A stretch of 64,000 nt of DNA from Dyella sp. SG609 (GTDB lineage Bacteria; Pseudomonadota; Gammaproteobacteria; Xanthomonadales; Rhodanobacteraceae): contig NZ_JAAZQJ010000006.1 of assembly GCF_012275375.1 (NCBI RefSeq), positions 186,001-250,000 on the forward strand, written 5' to 3'. Below the pieces are notes generated by a model. The model worked only from the letters and a program-made list of their open reading frames with translations, did no database searches and was not told where the DNA came from. The position numbers were made by a program, and so were the translations under genes. Positions 1-10,900 of the stretch are shown piece by piece (position 1 is the stretch's first letter; each line of letters starts with the position of its first letter).

Positions 1-1
1 C

Positions 2-661
2 GTGGCCGCGCATCCGGTCGAGGTGACCTGCGCCGGCCGCACCGACGCCGGCGTGCACGGCCGCTGCCAGGTGGTGCACTTCGACACCGAGGTGCAGCGC
101 GATCCGCGCGGCTGGGTGCTCGGCGCCTGCGCCAACCTGCCGCGCAGCGTGGCGGTGCTGTGGGCGCAAACGGTGCCGGAAGATTTCCATGCGCGCTTCT
201 CCGCACGCAGCCGCCGCTATCGCTACCGCATCCTCAACCGCCCCGTGCGCGCGGCGCTGGATGGGCGCTACGTGACCTGGGAGCGCCAGCCGCTGGATGC
301 CGCGCGCATGCACGAGGCGGCGCAGGCGCTGATCGGCGAGCACGATTTCACCGCCTTCCGCGCGGTGTCCTGCCAAGCGGCGCATGCGCGGCGCGAAGTG
401 CTGGCGGTGAGCGTGCGGCGCGAGCAGGAACAGGTGCTGGTGGAGATCGAAGCGAACGCGTTCCTGCATCACATGGTGCGCAATATCGTCGGCTCGCTGC
501 TGCCGGTGGGGCGCGGCGAGCAGCCGGCGGCCTGGGTCGGCGAACTGCTGGCCGGGCGCAATCGCGAAGTGGCCGGGCCGACCGCGCCGTCCTCAGGCCT
601 GACCTTCCTCGGGCCTCGCTACGAAGCGCACTGGGGCCTGCCGCCGGAGGTGAGCCAATGA
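2..661 (+). CDS. truA: tRNA pseudouridine(38-40) synthase TruA, 3' part
   Basis: TruA converts uridines 38-40 in the anticodon arm of tRNAs to pseudouridine in the cytoplasm. The visible 219 residues hold the family's catalytic motif GRTDAGVHG, with the catalytic Asp at visible residue 15, and the later conserved stretch [16 protein letters not shown]. In full-length TruA (about 260-270 aa) the catalytic Asp lies near residue 60, so roughly 45 N-terminal residues lie before the window. The GTG at position 2 is an internal codon, not the start. The stop overlaps the trpF start as ATGA, so the two genes are translationally coupled. Identification is secure. Confidence 0.95.
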   Translation: MAAHPVEVTCAGRTDAGVHGRCQVVHFDTEVQRDPRGWVLGACANLPRSVAVLWAQTVPEDFHARFSARSRRYRYRILNRPVRAALDGRYVTWERQPLDAARMHEAAQALIGEHDFTAFRAVSCQAAHARREVLAVSVRREQEQVLVEIEANAFLHHMVRNIVGSLLPVGRGEQPAAWVGELLAGRNREVAGPTAPSSGLTFLGPRYEAHWGLPPEVSQ

Positions 662-1275
662 CCCGCATCAAGTGCTGCGGCATGACGCGCGTGGAAGATG
701 CGCGGCTGGCCGCGCAATACGGCGCCGATGCGATCGGGGTGATCTTCACCGCGCGCAGCAAGCGCCGGGTGGATATCGCGCGCGCCAGGGACATCTGCGC
801 CGCGCTGCCGCCGTTCGTCAGCACCGTCGCGCTGTTCATGGATGATGACGCCGCCCATGTGCGCGAAGTGCTGCGCGAGGTGCAGCCCGATCTGCTGCAG
901 TTCCATGGCGATGAAAGCGACGACTGGTGCGCGCAGTTCGGCCATCGTTATCTGAAGGCCATCGCGATGGGCGAGGGTGCCGCGGCTTTGCCGCGGCTGC
1001 GCGAGTATCCCGGCGCGGCGGGGTTGTTGCTGGATGGGCATGGGCTGGGCGAAGCGGGCGGCGGCGGCAAGGCCTTCGACTGGTCGTTGATGCCGACCGA
1101 TCTCGATCAGCCGCTGATCCTTGCTGGCGGATTGACCGCCGAGAATGTCGCGCACGCCGTTCGCGTGGCGCAGCCGTGGGCGGTGGATGTGTCGAGCGGG
1201 ATCGAGTCCGCGCCCGGCATCAAGGATGCAGCGAAGATGTACGCCTTCATCGAGGCAGTGCGCCAGGCCGGCTAA
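658..1275 (+). CDS. trpF: Phosphoribosylanthranilate isomerase TrpF
   Basis: TrpF isomerises N-(5-phosphoribosyl)anthranilate to CdRP in tryptophan synthesis. The protein is 205 aa, normal for the monofunctional TIM-barrel enzyme. It starts [10 protein letters not shown], with the general-base Cys at residue 7. The second conserved segment LLLDGHG carries the catalytic Asp, and the phosphate-binding [10 protein letters not shown] and VDVSSGIES loops are present near the C terminus. The ATG at 658 overlaps the truA stop; a longer upstream reading frame exists but lies inside truA and lacks family similarity. The truA-trpF arrangement is common in Gammaproteobacteria. A REP-like inverted pair follows directly. 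Confidence 0.97.
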   Translation: MTRIKCCGMTRVEDARLAAQYGADAIGVIFTARSKRRVDIARARDICAALPPFVSTVALFMDDDAAHVREVLREVQPDLLQFHGDESDDWCAQFGHRYLKAIAMGEGAAALPRLREYPGAAGLLLDGHGLGEAGGGGKAFDWSLMPTDLDQPLILAGGLTAENVAHAVRVAQPWAVDVSSGIESAPGIKDAAKMYAFIEAVRQAG

Positions 1276-1278
1276 AAG

Positions 1279-1410
1279 CTCGTCATTCCGGCGCAGGCCG
1301 GAATCCAGTAACGGTAGCGTTCGGTGAACGCCTCATCGTCAGAGCGCCCATCGCTTCGTCTTGAGCAAACGCTGTCGTCACTGGATTCCGGCCTGCGCCG
1401 GAATGACGAG
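1279..1410. repeat. Inverted pair of REP-like palindromes
   Basis: Two 31-base arms, 1279-1309 and 1380-1410, are near-perfect reverse complements. Each is itself a hairpin built on ATTCCGGC...GCCGGAAT. They sit between the convergent ends of trpF and the lysR gene, where they could act as a two-way terminator or mRNA-stabilising structure. A diverged third copy lies at 6079-6110. This type of GTCATTCC-palindrome is widespread in proteobacterial intergenic DNA. Confidence 0.85.
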
Positions 1411-1424
1411 CAAAAAAGCGCCGC

Positions 1425-2321
1425 TCAATCGTCGCTCAGCGCACCACGCAGCCAACCGGCAAGCGCATCCGCCTGCGGCCCCGAAGCCCTTCGCGGCACG
1501 GCAAGAATCCAATGCGCCGGCGTGGTGACAAACCCCCACGGCGCCAACAACCGCCCGCTCGCCAGATCGTCCGCCACCAGCTGCACCGGTGCGATCGCCA
1601 CGCCCAATCCCGCGACCGCTGCTTCGAGCAGGTAATACAGATGATCGAAGCCCTGCCCATAGCTCAGCTGTGCCGGCTGCAGCCCCGCCAGCGCCGCCCA
1701 CTGCGGCCACGCCTGCGGCCGCGAAGCGGTATGCAGCAGCGCCTCGCTCAACAGCCCCTGCGGTGACCGTTGCTGCAGCTTCGACGCTCCCGGATAGCGC
1801 GGACTAAGCACTGGCCCGATCCGCTCCGGCGCCAGCTCATGCACGCGCCAGTCGCCCGGCCATGGCGGCTCCGCCAGCAGCAGCGCGGCATCGATGCCGG
1901 CCAGCGACGCATCGAGCGGCGCTTCCTGCGCGGAGAGGTGCAGCTTCAAGCTCGGCAGGTCCTGCCGCAGCCGTTCCAGCCGCGGAATCATCCAGCGCGC
2001 CAGCAGGCTGCCGGGACAGCCCAGCACGAACGGCGCGTCCGCCTGGCCGCGCGCCACGCGGGCCCAGGTATCGCGCAACTGTTCGAACGCATCGCGCGCG
2101 CCATCGCGCAACTGCTCGCCCGCCGCGGTCAGCGCCAGGCCGCGGCCCTGGCGCGCGAACAGCGGCTGGCCCAGCGCTTCTTCCAGCGCGCGCAGGTGGC
2201 GGCTGATCGCACCATGGGTGACGTGCAGTTCCTCCGCGGCGCGGCTGGCGCTGCCCAGGCGGGCGGTGGCCTCGAAGGCGCGCAAGGCATTCAGCGGGGG
2301 CAGGTCGCGGACGGCTGACAT
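1425..2321 (-). CDS. LysR-family regulator, TrpI/GcvA-like, divergent from trpBA
   Basis: A 298-aa LysR-type transcription regulator. Residues about 8-66 form the winged helix-turn-helix ([33 protein letters not shown] split over the helices), followed by a linker helix and a periplasmic-binding-like effector domain from about residue 90. The sequence belongs to the GcvA/TrpI-like branch. It is transcribed away from trpB across a 127-base gap. In Pseudomonas, TrpI sits in the same divergent position and activates trpBA in response to indoleglycerol phosphate. I infer the same role here from position and family, not from direct evidence. A palindrome in the shared gap (2345-2357) is a candidate site. 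Confidence 0.85.
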   Translation of the reverse strand: MSAVRDLPPLNALRAFEATARLGSASRAAEELHVTHGAISRHLRALEEALGQPLFARQGRGLALTAAGEQLRDGARDAFEQLRDTWARVARGQADAPFVLGCPGSLLARWMIPRLERLRQDLPSLKLHLSAQEAPLDASLAGIDAALLLAEPPWPGDWRVHELAPERIGPVLSPRYPGASKLQQRSPQGLLSEALLHTASRPQAWPQWAALAGLQPAQLSYGQGFDHLYYLLEAAVAGLGVAIAPVQLVADDLASGRLLAPWGFVTTPAHWILAVPRRASGPQADALAGWLRGALSDD

Positions 2322-2344
2322 GTGAGTTTTGCTGACAGGTTGCG

Positions 2345-2357
2345 GCGATCTTATCGC
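2345..2357. promoter_or_regulatory. Candidate TrpI-type operator upstream of trpB
   Basis: The perfect palindrome GCGATCTTATCGC lies in the 127-base gap between the divergent lysR and trpB genes. LysR regulators bind short interrupted dyads in such gaps. A weak promoter for trpB could be TTTTCG (2358-2363) and TAATTT (2382-2387), 18 bases apart. The assignment is inference only. Confidence 0.35.
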
Positions 2358-2448
2358 TTTTCGCGAAGCCGGGCCGTGCGTTAATTTATCGGCCTGGCGC
2401 CCGCGGAAAGGTTTTTCGCGGCGCCCCTGCCGCTAGAGGAAACCGCAC

Positions 2449-3650
<1,202 letters not shown>

Positions 3651-3654
<4 letters not shown>

Positions 3655-4451
3655 ACCGCATCGACCGCCGTTTCGAAGCGCTCAAGCGCGCCGGCCGCAC
3701 CGGCCTGATCCCCTTCGTCACCGCCGGCGATCCCGCGCCGGAACACACGGTGGCGTTGATGCACGCGCTGGTCGAGGCCGGCGCCGACGTGATCGAGCTG
3801 GGCGTGCCGTTTTCCGACCCGATGGCCGACGGCCCGGTGATCCAGCACGCCAGCGAGCGCGCCATCGCCAAGGGCGTGGGCCTGGCCGACGTGCTCGGCT
3901 GGGTCCGTGCCTTCCGCCAGCGCGACGCCGACACGCCGGTGGTGCTGATGGGGTACCTCAATCCGGTGGAGATCCACGGCTACGAGCGCTTCGCCGCCGA
4001 AGCCGTCGAGGCCGGCGTGGATGGCGTGCTGCTGGTCGATTGCCCGCTGGAGGAATCGGCCGTGCTGGCCCCGCTGAAGGCCGCCGGGCTGAGGCAGATC
4101 CTGCTGGCGGCCCCCACCACCGCACCCGCGCGTATGGCGCGGCTGTGCGGGTCCGCAGAGGGTTTCCTGTACTATGTGTCGTTTGCCGGCATCACCGGCG
4201 CGGGGCGCTTGAGTACCTCGGACATCGCGGCCCGCGTGGCCGGGATCCGGGCCAGCGCCAAGGCGCCGGTGGCAGTGGGCTTCGGCGTGCGCGATGCGCA
4301 GAGCGCCAAGGCCATCGCCGGATTCGCCGATGCCGTGGTCATCGGCAGCGCGCTGGTCGAACGGCTGGCGGGGGCCGAGCGGGCGGACGACATCGCCGAC
4401 CGCGCCAGGGCTTTCCTGCAACCGATCCGCACGGCGCTGGACGCACACTGA
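3651..4451 (+). CDS. trpA: Tryptophan synthase alpha chain TrpA
   Basis: TrpA cleaves indole-3-glycerol phosphate to indole and glyceraldehyde 3-phosphate and channels indole to TrpB. It is 266 aa. The catalytic pair is visible: Glu49 and Asp60 in [15 protein letters not shown], with the flexible loop 6 region at [14 protein letters not shown] and the phosphate site VAVGFGVRD. The ATG overlaps the end of trpB. A long out-of-family reading frame extends upstream inside trpB and was not used. An 8-bp hairpin immediately follows the stop. Confidence 0.98.
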
Positions 4452-4471
4452 AACGATCTTCCTGATCGTTT
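4451..4471. terminator. Hairpin between trpA and accD
   Basis: AAACGATC (4451-4458) and GATCGTTT (4464-4471) form an 8-bp perfect stem with a 5-base loop in the 46-base gap. The last Ts are part of the stem, with no long T tract. It may be a weak terminator or an attenuator setting accD expression relative to trpBA. Confidence 0.45.
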
Positions 4472-4497
4472 CGGTCAGGAACGTTTGAGGTGTAGCG

Positions 4498-5367
<870 letters not shown>

Positions 5368-5390
5368 TCGCCGCTGCCGCGATTCAAGAG

Positions 5391-5419
5391 AAATGCCGCC
5401 GCGAGGCGGCATTTTTTTT
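5391..5419 (+). terminator. Rho-independent terminator after accD
   Basis: AAATGCCGCC and GGCGGCATTT pair around a GCGA loop, followed by a run of eight Ts. This is a textbook intrinsic terminator 24 bases after the accD stop. Confidence 0.9.
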
Positions 5420-5765
5420 GCGCGTGCGCGGATGTTTTCCACAGGCGGTGTGGATGGTTTGCGGGTAAGCCTGTGGAAAAGCACTGCAAGTCACTGACGG
5501 TGTTGCGATGCGCACGCGCTGCGAAAGTTTTGGTCATGCGCGTGACGCCGCGGCATGCAGAAATCGCTTGCGAAATGGCTGAAAACATGCGTTTTCGCGC
5601 GCGGCGGCGTGGGGGTGTCGCGAGGTTGTCCACAGTGGCTGTGGATGTTCTGCGGGTGAGCTTGTGGACAACACACTCAAGTGTCTGATGGTGTTGATAT
5701 GCGCACGCGCTGCGAAGTTTTTGGTCACGCTGCCGCGTGTTTGCTTCGCGTCTCCGCCCACCGGT

Positions 5766-5796
5766 GTAGGTTGGAGTGAGCGCAGCGAACTCCAAC
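5766..5796. repeat. Short palindromic repeat (GTAGGTTGGAGTGAGC type)
   Basis: A hairpin with arms GTTGGAGT and ACTCCAAC lies between DnaA-box repeats 2 and 3. It is a variant of the two arms of the large inverted repeat at 55818-55908, so this is a dispersed family with at least three members in the window. Confidence 0.7.
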
Positions 5797-5990
5797 GCCG
5801 CGGCGGCGATCACGCGTGTTGAGCGCAGGTTTTCCACAGCCGTTGTGGATGCTCTGCGGGCAAGCCTGTGGAAAACACCTTCAAATGCTTGATGGGGTTA
5901 GTGCGTGGACGCGCTGCAAAAGTTTTGGTCAGGCCATCGTCGTGTGATGGGGGTTTTCCACAGGTTTTGTGGATGTGGGTTGGGGGAGCT

Positions 5991-5999
5991 TGTGGATAA
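5991..5999 (-). promoter_or_regulatory. Perfect DnaA box
   Basis: TGTGGATAA is the exact complement of the consensus TTATCCACA. It is the last motif of the four-copy repeat. A single box could be chance; clustered with near matches it is more suggestive of DnaA binding. No dnaA, dnaN or AT-rich unwinding element is nearby, so this is not evidence for oriC. Confidence 0.55.
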
Positions 6000-6078
6000 G
6001 CGCGAGGGGGGCCTTGGGCAACAGTGGGTTGGCACGCTTTGCCGAAGTTCTGCGCAACGATGGGTGCGCATCCCGTTG

Positions 6079-6110
6079 CTCGTCATCCCGGCGTAGGCCG
6101 GGATCCAGTG
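6079..6110 (+). repeat. Third REP-like palindrome
   Basis: A diverged copy of the palindrome after trpF, built on ATCCCGGC...GCCGGGAT. Similarity continues about 30 bases downstream (CCAGTGACTGTATCGCTCGG versus CCAGTAACGGTAGCGTTCGG near 1306), so the repeat unit is longer than the hairpin. Confidence 0.75.
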
Positions 6111-6188
6111 ACTGTATCGCTCGGTTGTTGCGCTGAGGCGTGGGTGTCTCGCCTTTGGCGAGGGTTTCGTGCCGCTGCCGCGGCACGA

Positions 6189-6415
6189 GTTACTTTTTCT
6201 CTGCGTGCCCAGAGAAAAAGTAACCAAAAAGAGAGGGCACCCTGCTTGGCGCCCTCAGCAGCGCAGCTGCTGAGGGTCCGTGAGGGCTGGCCGGGCTTTT
6301 TGACAGGGCATCCATGCCCTGATCAAAAAGGCGGGGACATCGTGTCCCCGCCCCCCTGCGGGGGCCTTTTCGTCCAGCCCTCACCGCCGGCGCCAAGGGG
6401 ACCCGGTGGATCAAG
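6189..6415. repeat. Multi-hairpin intergenic element
   Basis: It opens with a perfect 15-bp hairpin (6189-6203 with 6210-6224, six-base loop). Three more palindromes follow: 6252-6276 (CCCTCAGCAGC), 6297-6330 (TTTTTGA...TCAAAAA enclosing AGGGCAT) and 6331-6351 (GCGGGGACA). A short C/G run hairpin comes after them. Reading frames here are low-complexity shadows. From memory this composite resembles a non-coding repeat found often in Xanthomonadales genomes; I cannot verify that here. Confidence 0.65.
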
Positions 6416-6488
6416 AGCAAAAGCGCACAAGCGGAACGCCGCGGCTGCGCCGCGTGCTCTTCGCTCGATTTTCGCGCTGCCTTGCATC

Positions 6489-6524
6489 CCCCTCTCCCCT
6501 CCGGGGAGAGGGCCGGGGTGAGGG
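6489..6524. repeat. CCTCTCCC/GGGAGAGG palindrome
   Basis: CCCTCTCCCCTCC and GGGGAGAGGG form a hairpin, followed by a GGGGTGAGGGG tail. Related CTCTCCC...GGGAGAG hairpins occur at 12993-13030 and 52725-52750, marking a dispersed family placed between genes. Confidence 0.6.
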
Positions 6525-6554
6525 GCCGGTCGAAGCGATGAGCCGAGGGTCGAG

Positions 6555-6572
6555 AAAGCCCAAGGGCTTTTC
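6555..6572 (+). terminator. Small hairpin with T run
   Basis: AAAGCCC, a two-base loop and GGGCTTT, then TTC. It is terminator-like, but no gene reads into it from the left except the repeat region. Confidence 0.35.
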
Positions 6573-6574
6573 AA

Positions 6575-6966
6575 AAGCAATTAACCCCCAAGTCCCGATT
6601 CCCGTGATAACCACGTGAAAATCTTTTATACCCGGATCAGCTAATGAAATTAACCAAGAGTTTTAATCGGATCACCAAATGCTGCGCCGCAGAAAATACC
6701 CCTTCCCGCCGTTTCCTCGCCTTCGTGAAGCTGACGTCGTAGGAAACGCTTCAAGCGCTGATTTAAAGGCTTTTTACCCGACGCATGCGCCTTTCAAATG
6801 CGCCGGATACCAGTCCTTGCGTTGCAACTTGCTTTTACCCCTACGCGAGTCAATCTTGCGAACGCTCGTATGAAACCAAGCGTTCAAATGGAGACTTGAA
6901 TCCGACGTTCCACTTGCCGGAGGGGCAAGAGGGAACGGCCGGAGGATCAGCGGGGACCGGCAACCG
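6575..6966. other. Gene-free AT-rich leader upstream of the first TetR gene
   Basis: About 390 bases with no credible gene. The part 6575-6700 is conspicuously AT-rich for this window (for example AAAATCTTTTATACCC and AATGAAATTAACCAAGAG), which suggests a promoter or imported DNA. A 7-bp dyad at 6860-6885 is listed separately. Confidence 0.5.
6860..6885. promoter_or_regulatory. Candidate operator of the first TetR regulator
   Basis: GAACGCT (6860-6866) and AGCGTTC (6879-6885) form an inverted repeat with 12 bases between, about 80 bases before the TetR start. TetR proteins usually bind such dyads in their own promoters. No experimental support. Confidence 0.35.
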
Positions 6967-7866
6967 ATGTCGAATCAGCTCAACGATGAGCAGGGCGCCA
7001 GATATCGCCTGTTGCGTGCAGCCGAGACGCTGTACGTCGAGCACGGCTATGAGGCGACGTCGCTGCGCATGATCGCGGGACTCGCGCAGGCGAATCCGGC
7101 CCTGGTCAGTTACTACTTCGGCAGCAAGGAAGCCTTGATGCGCGAATTGATGATTTCCTGTCTGAATCGCTTGAATCAGGAGCGCCTGTATTTGCTCGCG
7201 GCATGCGAACAACCTAATGGCAATAGCGCGATTGCCGCACAGGCCGTGCTTGGCGCCTTGATTATCCCGGTATTGCGCATGCGCCAGGACAGCATCGAGG
7301 AGCGCACGCGGATACAGCTGCTGTTGCGCGCCTATGGCGATTCCTCGCCGGTCATCCGCGGTTATCTGAAAGAAAGCCACCGGTCGATTTCGGCGCGCTT
7401 TTTCAAGGCTTTCAAGCGCGCGCTGCCGGGACTGCCGCCGCGCGAACTGGGCACGCGCCTGCGCTTCGGCCTGAAGGCACTGGCCGGCGTCATGGCGGGG
7501 GCGAACCTGGCCGAGCTGGCCTGCGCCATCTGCATGGGCGAGCCGGTCAGCGAATCGCTGGTGATCACGCGGCTGCTGGTGTTCGTCACGCCGATCCTGG
7601 TCACGCCTTTCCGCGATCCCAAGCGCGACAGCCAGGTCGAGCAGGTAGTGGGCCAAGTGGTGGCCACCGCGGAAGTGGTGGAGCCCGAGATACCGGCGGC
7701 AGCGCATCGGGGCGCACGGGCCGGTGGTCGCGATCCTTTTCGCGCCGCGGACGAAGTGATGGGCCCGGCGATGGGCGGCGAGAGGGCGCCTGTAGCGGCT
7801 GCCGCTTTCGGCGAAGCCGACGCGGCGGCCGATCCGCCGGCGCGCCGCGTCCAGTGGTTTGCGTAG
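6967..7866 (+). CDS. TetR/AcrR-family regulator (first of two paralogues)
   Basis: A 299-aa TetR-type repressor. The DNA-binding domain occupies residues about 10-60, including the helix-turn-helix and the signature VSYYFGSKEALMREL. Residues 60-230 form the helical ligand domain. The last 65 or so residues are Ala/Pro/Arg-rich and probably disordered, making it longer than the usual 190-230 aa. It is a clear paralogue of the regulator at 13142: both share LNQERL, LLAACEQ, the FF-KAF-RALP/FFEAFSRALP block and a similar C-terminal core. It lies 82 bases upstream of the TonB receptor in the same direction and probably controls that block. Ligand unknown; a cluster metabolite is a natural guess. 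Confidence 0.9.
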   Translation: MSNQLNDEQGARYRLLRAAETLYVEHGYEATSLRMIAGLAQANPALVSYYFGSKEALMRELMISCLNRLNQERLYLLAACEQPNGNSAIAAQAVLGALIIPVLRMRQDSIEERTRIQLLLRAYGDSSPVIRGYLKESHRSISARFFKAFKRALPGLPPRELGTRLRFGLKALAGVMAGANLAELACAICMGEPVSESLVITRLLVFVTPILVTPFRDPKRDSQVEQVVGQVVATAEVVEPEIPAAAHRGARAGGRDPFRAADEVMGPAMGGERAPVAAAAFGEADAAADPPARRVQWFA

Positions 7867-7948
7867 TGCTGCAGTCGTTCCAGGGGAAGGGCCTTCGGGC
7901 CGGGGATACAGGTGTCGCGCCTAGCGACTCTTCATTGGGAGGGGAGTA

Positions 7949-10900
7949 ATGCAACACAAGCCATATCGGCCGCATACGTCGGTCAAGCCACGCGTGCTCA
8001 TGCTGGCGATTCTGTCCTGTCTCGCCATCCAGGCGCGCGCGCACGCCACCGATAACGGCCACGATGCCGCGGCACCGGACGACGCCAAGCCGGCGCCCGC
8101 GGCCAGCAATGCCGCGCCACCGGCGGACCCGCAGGCCCAGGCCGCTCCCGACAACAAGAAATCCCGCGCCAGGCAAGGCAGCAAGGCTGATGCCGACAAG
8201 GTCGTCCAGCTCGGCGAAGTGACGGTGACCGCGCAGAAGCGCGAGGAGCGCCCGATCGACGTGCCGATCGCACTGTCGGTGTTCGACGCGCAATCGCTGG
8301 ACGACCACAAGATCGAAGGCGGCGCCGAACTGCTGCGCGCCACGCCGAACGTGACGTTCTCCAAATCCAACTTCGCCAGCTACAACTTCTCGATCCGCGG
8401 CGTCGGCACCAAGGCGCTGTCGGTCACCACCGACCCCGGCGTGGCGGTGAGCTTCAACAGCACGCCGCTGATCCGCAATCGCCTGTTCGAGCAGGAATAC
8501 TTCGACGTCAACCGTATCGAGGTGCTGCGCGGCCCGCAGGGCACCCTGTATGGCCGCAACGCCACCGGCGGCGTGGTCAACATGATTCCGAACCTGCCGT
8601 CGCTGGATGGCTTCGATTCCTGGTTCAAGGCCGAAACCGGCAACTACGACAGCCGCCGCTTCAGCGGCATGGTCAACGTGCCGATCGGCGATACCCTGGC
8701 CTACCGCCTGGCGGGCGCCTGGACCAAGCGCAGCGGCTACGACAACAACACCGTGACCAACAAGGACGTCAACGGCCGCGACCTGTGGAGCGGCCGCATG
8801 GGCCTGCTGTGGAAGCCCAGCGACAAGTTCAGCGCCAGCCTGGTATGGGAGCACTTCAACGAGAACGACGACCGATCGCGCACCGGCAAGCAGCTCTGCC
8901 ACAACGACCCGGGTCCGACCCAGATCGGCGACACCGCCGTGCCCGAATTCAACCAGCCGCAATTCAGCCAGGGCTGCCAGCCCGGCTCGCTCTACGGCAA
9001 GGGCGCGTTCGGCGTGCCCAACGGCGCCAGCCTGTCGCAGCTGCTGTTCGCGCGCACCAGCCTGCCGCTGGGCATCACGCCGGACTTTCTCGAGACGCCG
9101 TCGCTGGTCAAGCCGGGCGATCCCTTCGCCGGCGTGCAACAGTCGACCAACCTGCGCACCATCGCCACCAGCTACGACCCGCGCTTCAAGGCCAAGAACG
9201 ACGTGGTCCAGATCAACCTGGAGTTCAAGCCCAGCGAGGACCTGAAGCTGATCTCGCAGACGGCTTATTCGCGCGATTTCTATTACTCGACGCAGGACTA
9301 CGGGCGCTTCCAGTCCAACCCGATCTTCAACGATTCGAACGGCCTGCTGAATCCGTTCCCCGATCCGGTCACGGGCAATTTCGGCGGCCCCGCCTATCCG
9401 ATCACGCCGGGCGGCGTGTACACCGATCCGCAACTCGGCCCGTCCAAGGGTTATCTGGCGGTCGACCTGGTGCGCTCGCACAGCAAGCAGTGGTCGCAGG
9501 AATTCCGCCTGCAGTCCTCGTTCGACGGGCGCTTCAATTTCAGCGTCGGCGCCAATTACCTGGACTACAAGATCGACGAAGACTATTTCGTCTTCAACAA
9601 CGTGTTCACCGCCACCGCGCAGGAATTCTTCAACCAGGGTTATTTCGGCCGCACGCCGATCGACTGCACGCCGAACTACCTGGACCAGTACAACAACTCC
9701 TGCGTGTATATCGACCCGAACCCGATCGGCAGCATCAACGGCCAGGGCCATAACTATTTCCGCAGCCAGAATATCGGCGAGACCAAGTCCAAGGCGCTGT
9801 TCGGCGAGCTGTATTACCAGCTCTCCGACACGGTGAAGCTGACGGCCGGCCTGCGCTATACCGACGACAAGAAGATCAGCACGCCGGTGCCGAGCCAGCT
9901 GCTGCTGATGCCCGGTTTCGCCGGCGGCGGCTATGTCAACTACGGCTATCCGCACCTGCCGGACATCAATCAGCGCTGGCGCAAGCCGACCGGGCGCCTG
10001 GTGCTGGACTGGAAGCCGAAGCTGTCCTTCACCGACGAAACCCTGGTGTATGCCTCGCTGTCGCGCGGCTACAAGGCCGGCGGCACCAACTCGCCGGGCA
10101 TCGGCGCCGATCCGAAGAACCTCTACTTCAATCCGGGCCCGTCGACGTTCAAGCCCGAATACGTCAATGCGTTCGAGATCGGCACCAAGAACATGATGGA
10201 CGGCGGCAAGCTGATGCTCAACGCCGACGCGTTCTACTACGACTACAAGGACTACCAGGTCTCGCAGATCGTCGATCGCGCCACCTTGAACGAAAACTTC
10301 GACGCGAAGATCTTCGGCTTCGAGCTGGAAGGCGCCTGGCAGGCCACGCGCGCACTGCGTTTCGACGGCAACCTCGGCTATCTGCATACGCGGCTTGCCA
10401 ACGGATCCCGCTCGATCGACGTGCTGAACCGCACGCAGGGCAATCCGGACTACGTGGTGATCAAGCCCTGGCTGCAGCAGGCTTCCAATTGCGTGGCGCC
10501 GAAAGCGGAGGTGGAAAAGCTGCTGCAGTGGGCGCAGACCTCGGGCTACGTGCTCGCCTTCAACGACCTGGCCTCGTTCTGCGGCGGTCCGTTCCCGACC
10601 AGCAACTTCGTCGCGCCGGATGGCTCGATCCAGCTGGCCAGCGGCGATTTCTACAATCCCAATACGCAGGCGCCGAACGGCGGCAAGGGCTTCTACGCCG
10701 ATCTCGGCGGCAAGCAGCTGCCGAACTCGCCGCATTGGACCGGCAACGTGGGTACGCAGTACACCTTCTTCACCGCCAGCGGCGACTTCACCCTGCGCGG
10801 CGATTACTACCGCCAGAGCTCCAGCTATGCGCGCATCTACAACACGGTGTCGGACAAGCTGCGCGGCTGGGGTAACGCGAATCTCTCGCTGACCTGGCAG

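Larger units (their letters stand above)
5431..6000. repeat. Four tandem-dispersed repeats edged by DnaA-box-like motifs
   Basis: Four copies start near 5435, 5626, 5830 and 5954. Each begins with TTTTCCACA (TTGTCCACA in copy 2). Each continues with TGTGGAT 6-9 bases further on and then an inverted TGTGGAAAA-type motif (5472-5480, 5663-5671, 5867-5875, 5991-5999). Copies 1-3 also share a following stretch of about 60 bases with GCGCTGC and AGTTTTGGTCA, so the unit is about 110 bases. Copy 4 is shortened. The motifs differ by at most two bases from the DnaA box TTATCCACA. No gene is convincing in the stretch. Confidence 0.8.

Noticed and set aside
5431-6000. Chromosomal replication origin
   Set aside because: DnaA-box-like motifs are clustered, but dnaA, dnaN, gyrB, rnpA and an AT-rich unwinding element are all absent nearby.
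5431-6000. CRISPR array
   Set aside because: The repeats are long and irregularly spaced (about 124-204 bases), and no cas genes are present.
5473-6521. Several 60-165 codon frames in the gene-free region
   Set aside because: They follow the repeats and hairpins, lack ribosome sites and have low-complexity Arg/Pro-rich sequences.
7601-10735. 1044-codon open frame on the minus strand
   Set aside because: It lies antisense to the TonB receptor, is His/Arg/Val-rich with no domain, and arises from high GC at third positions.
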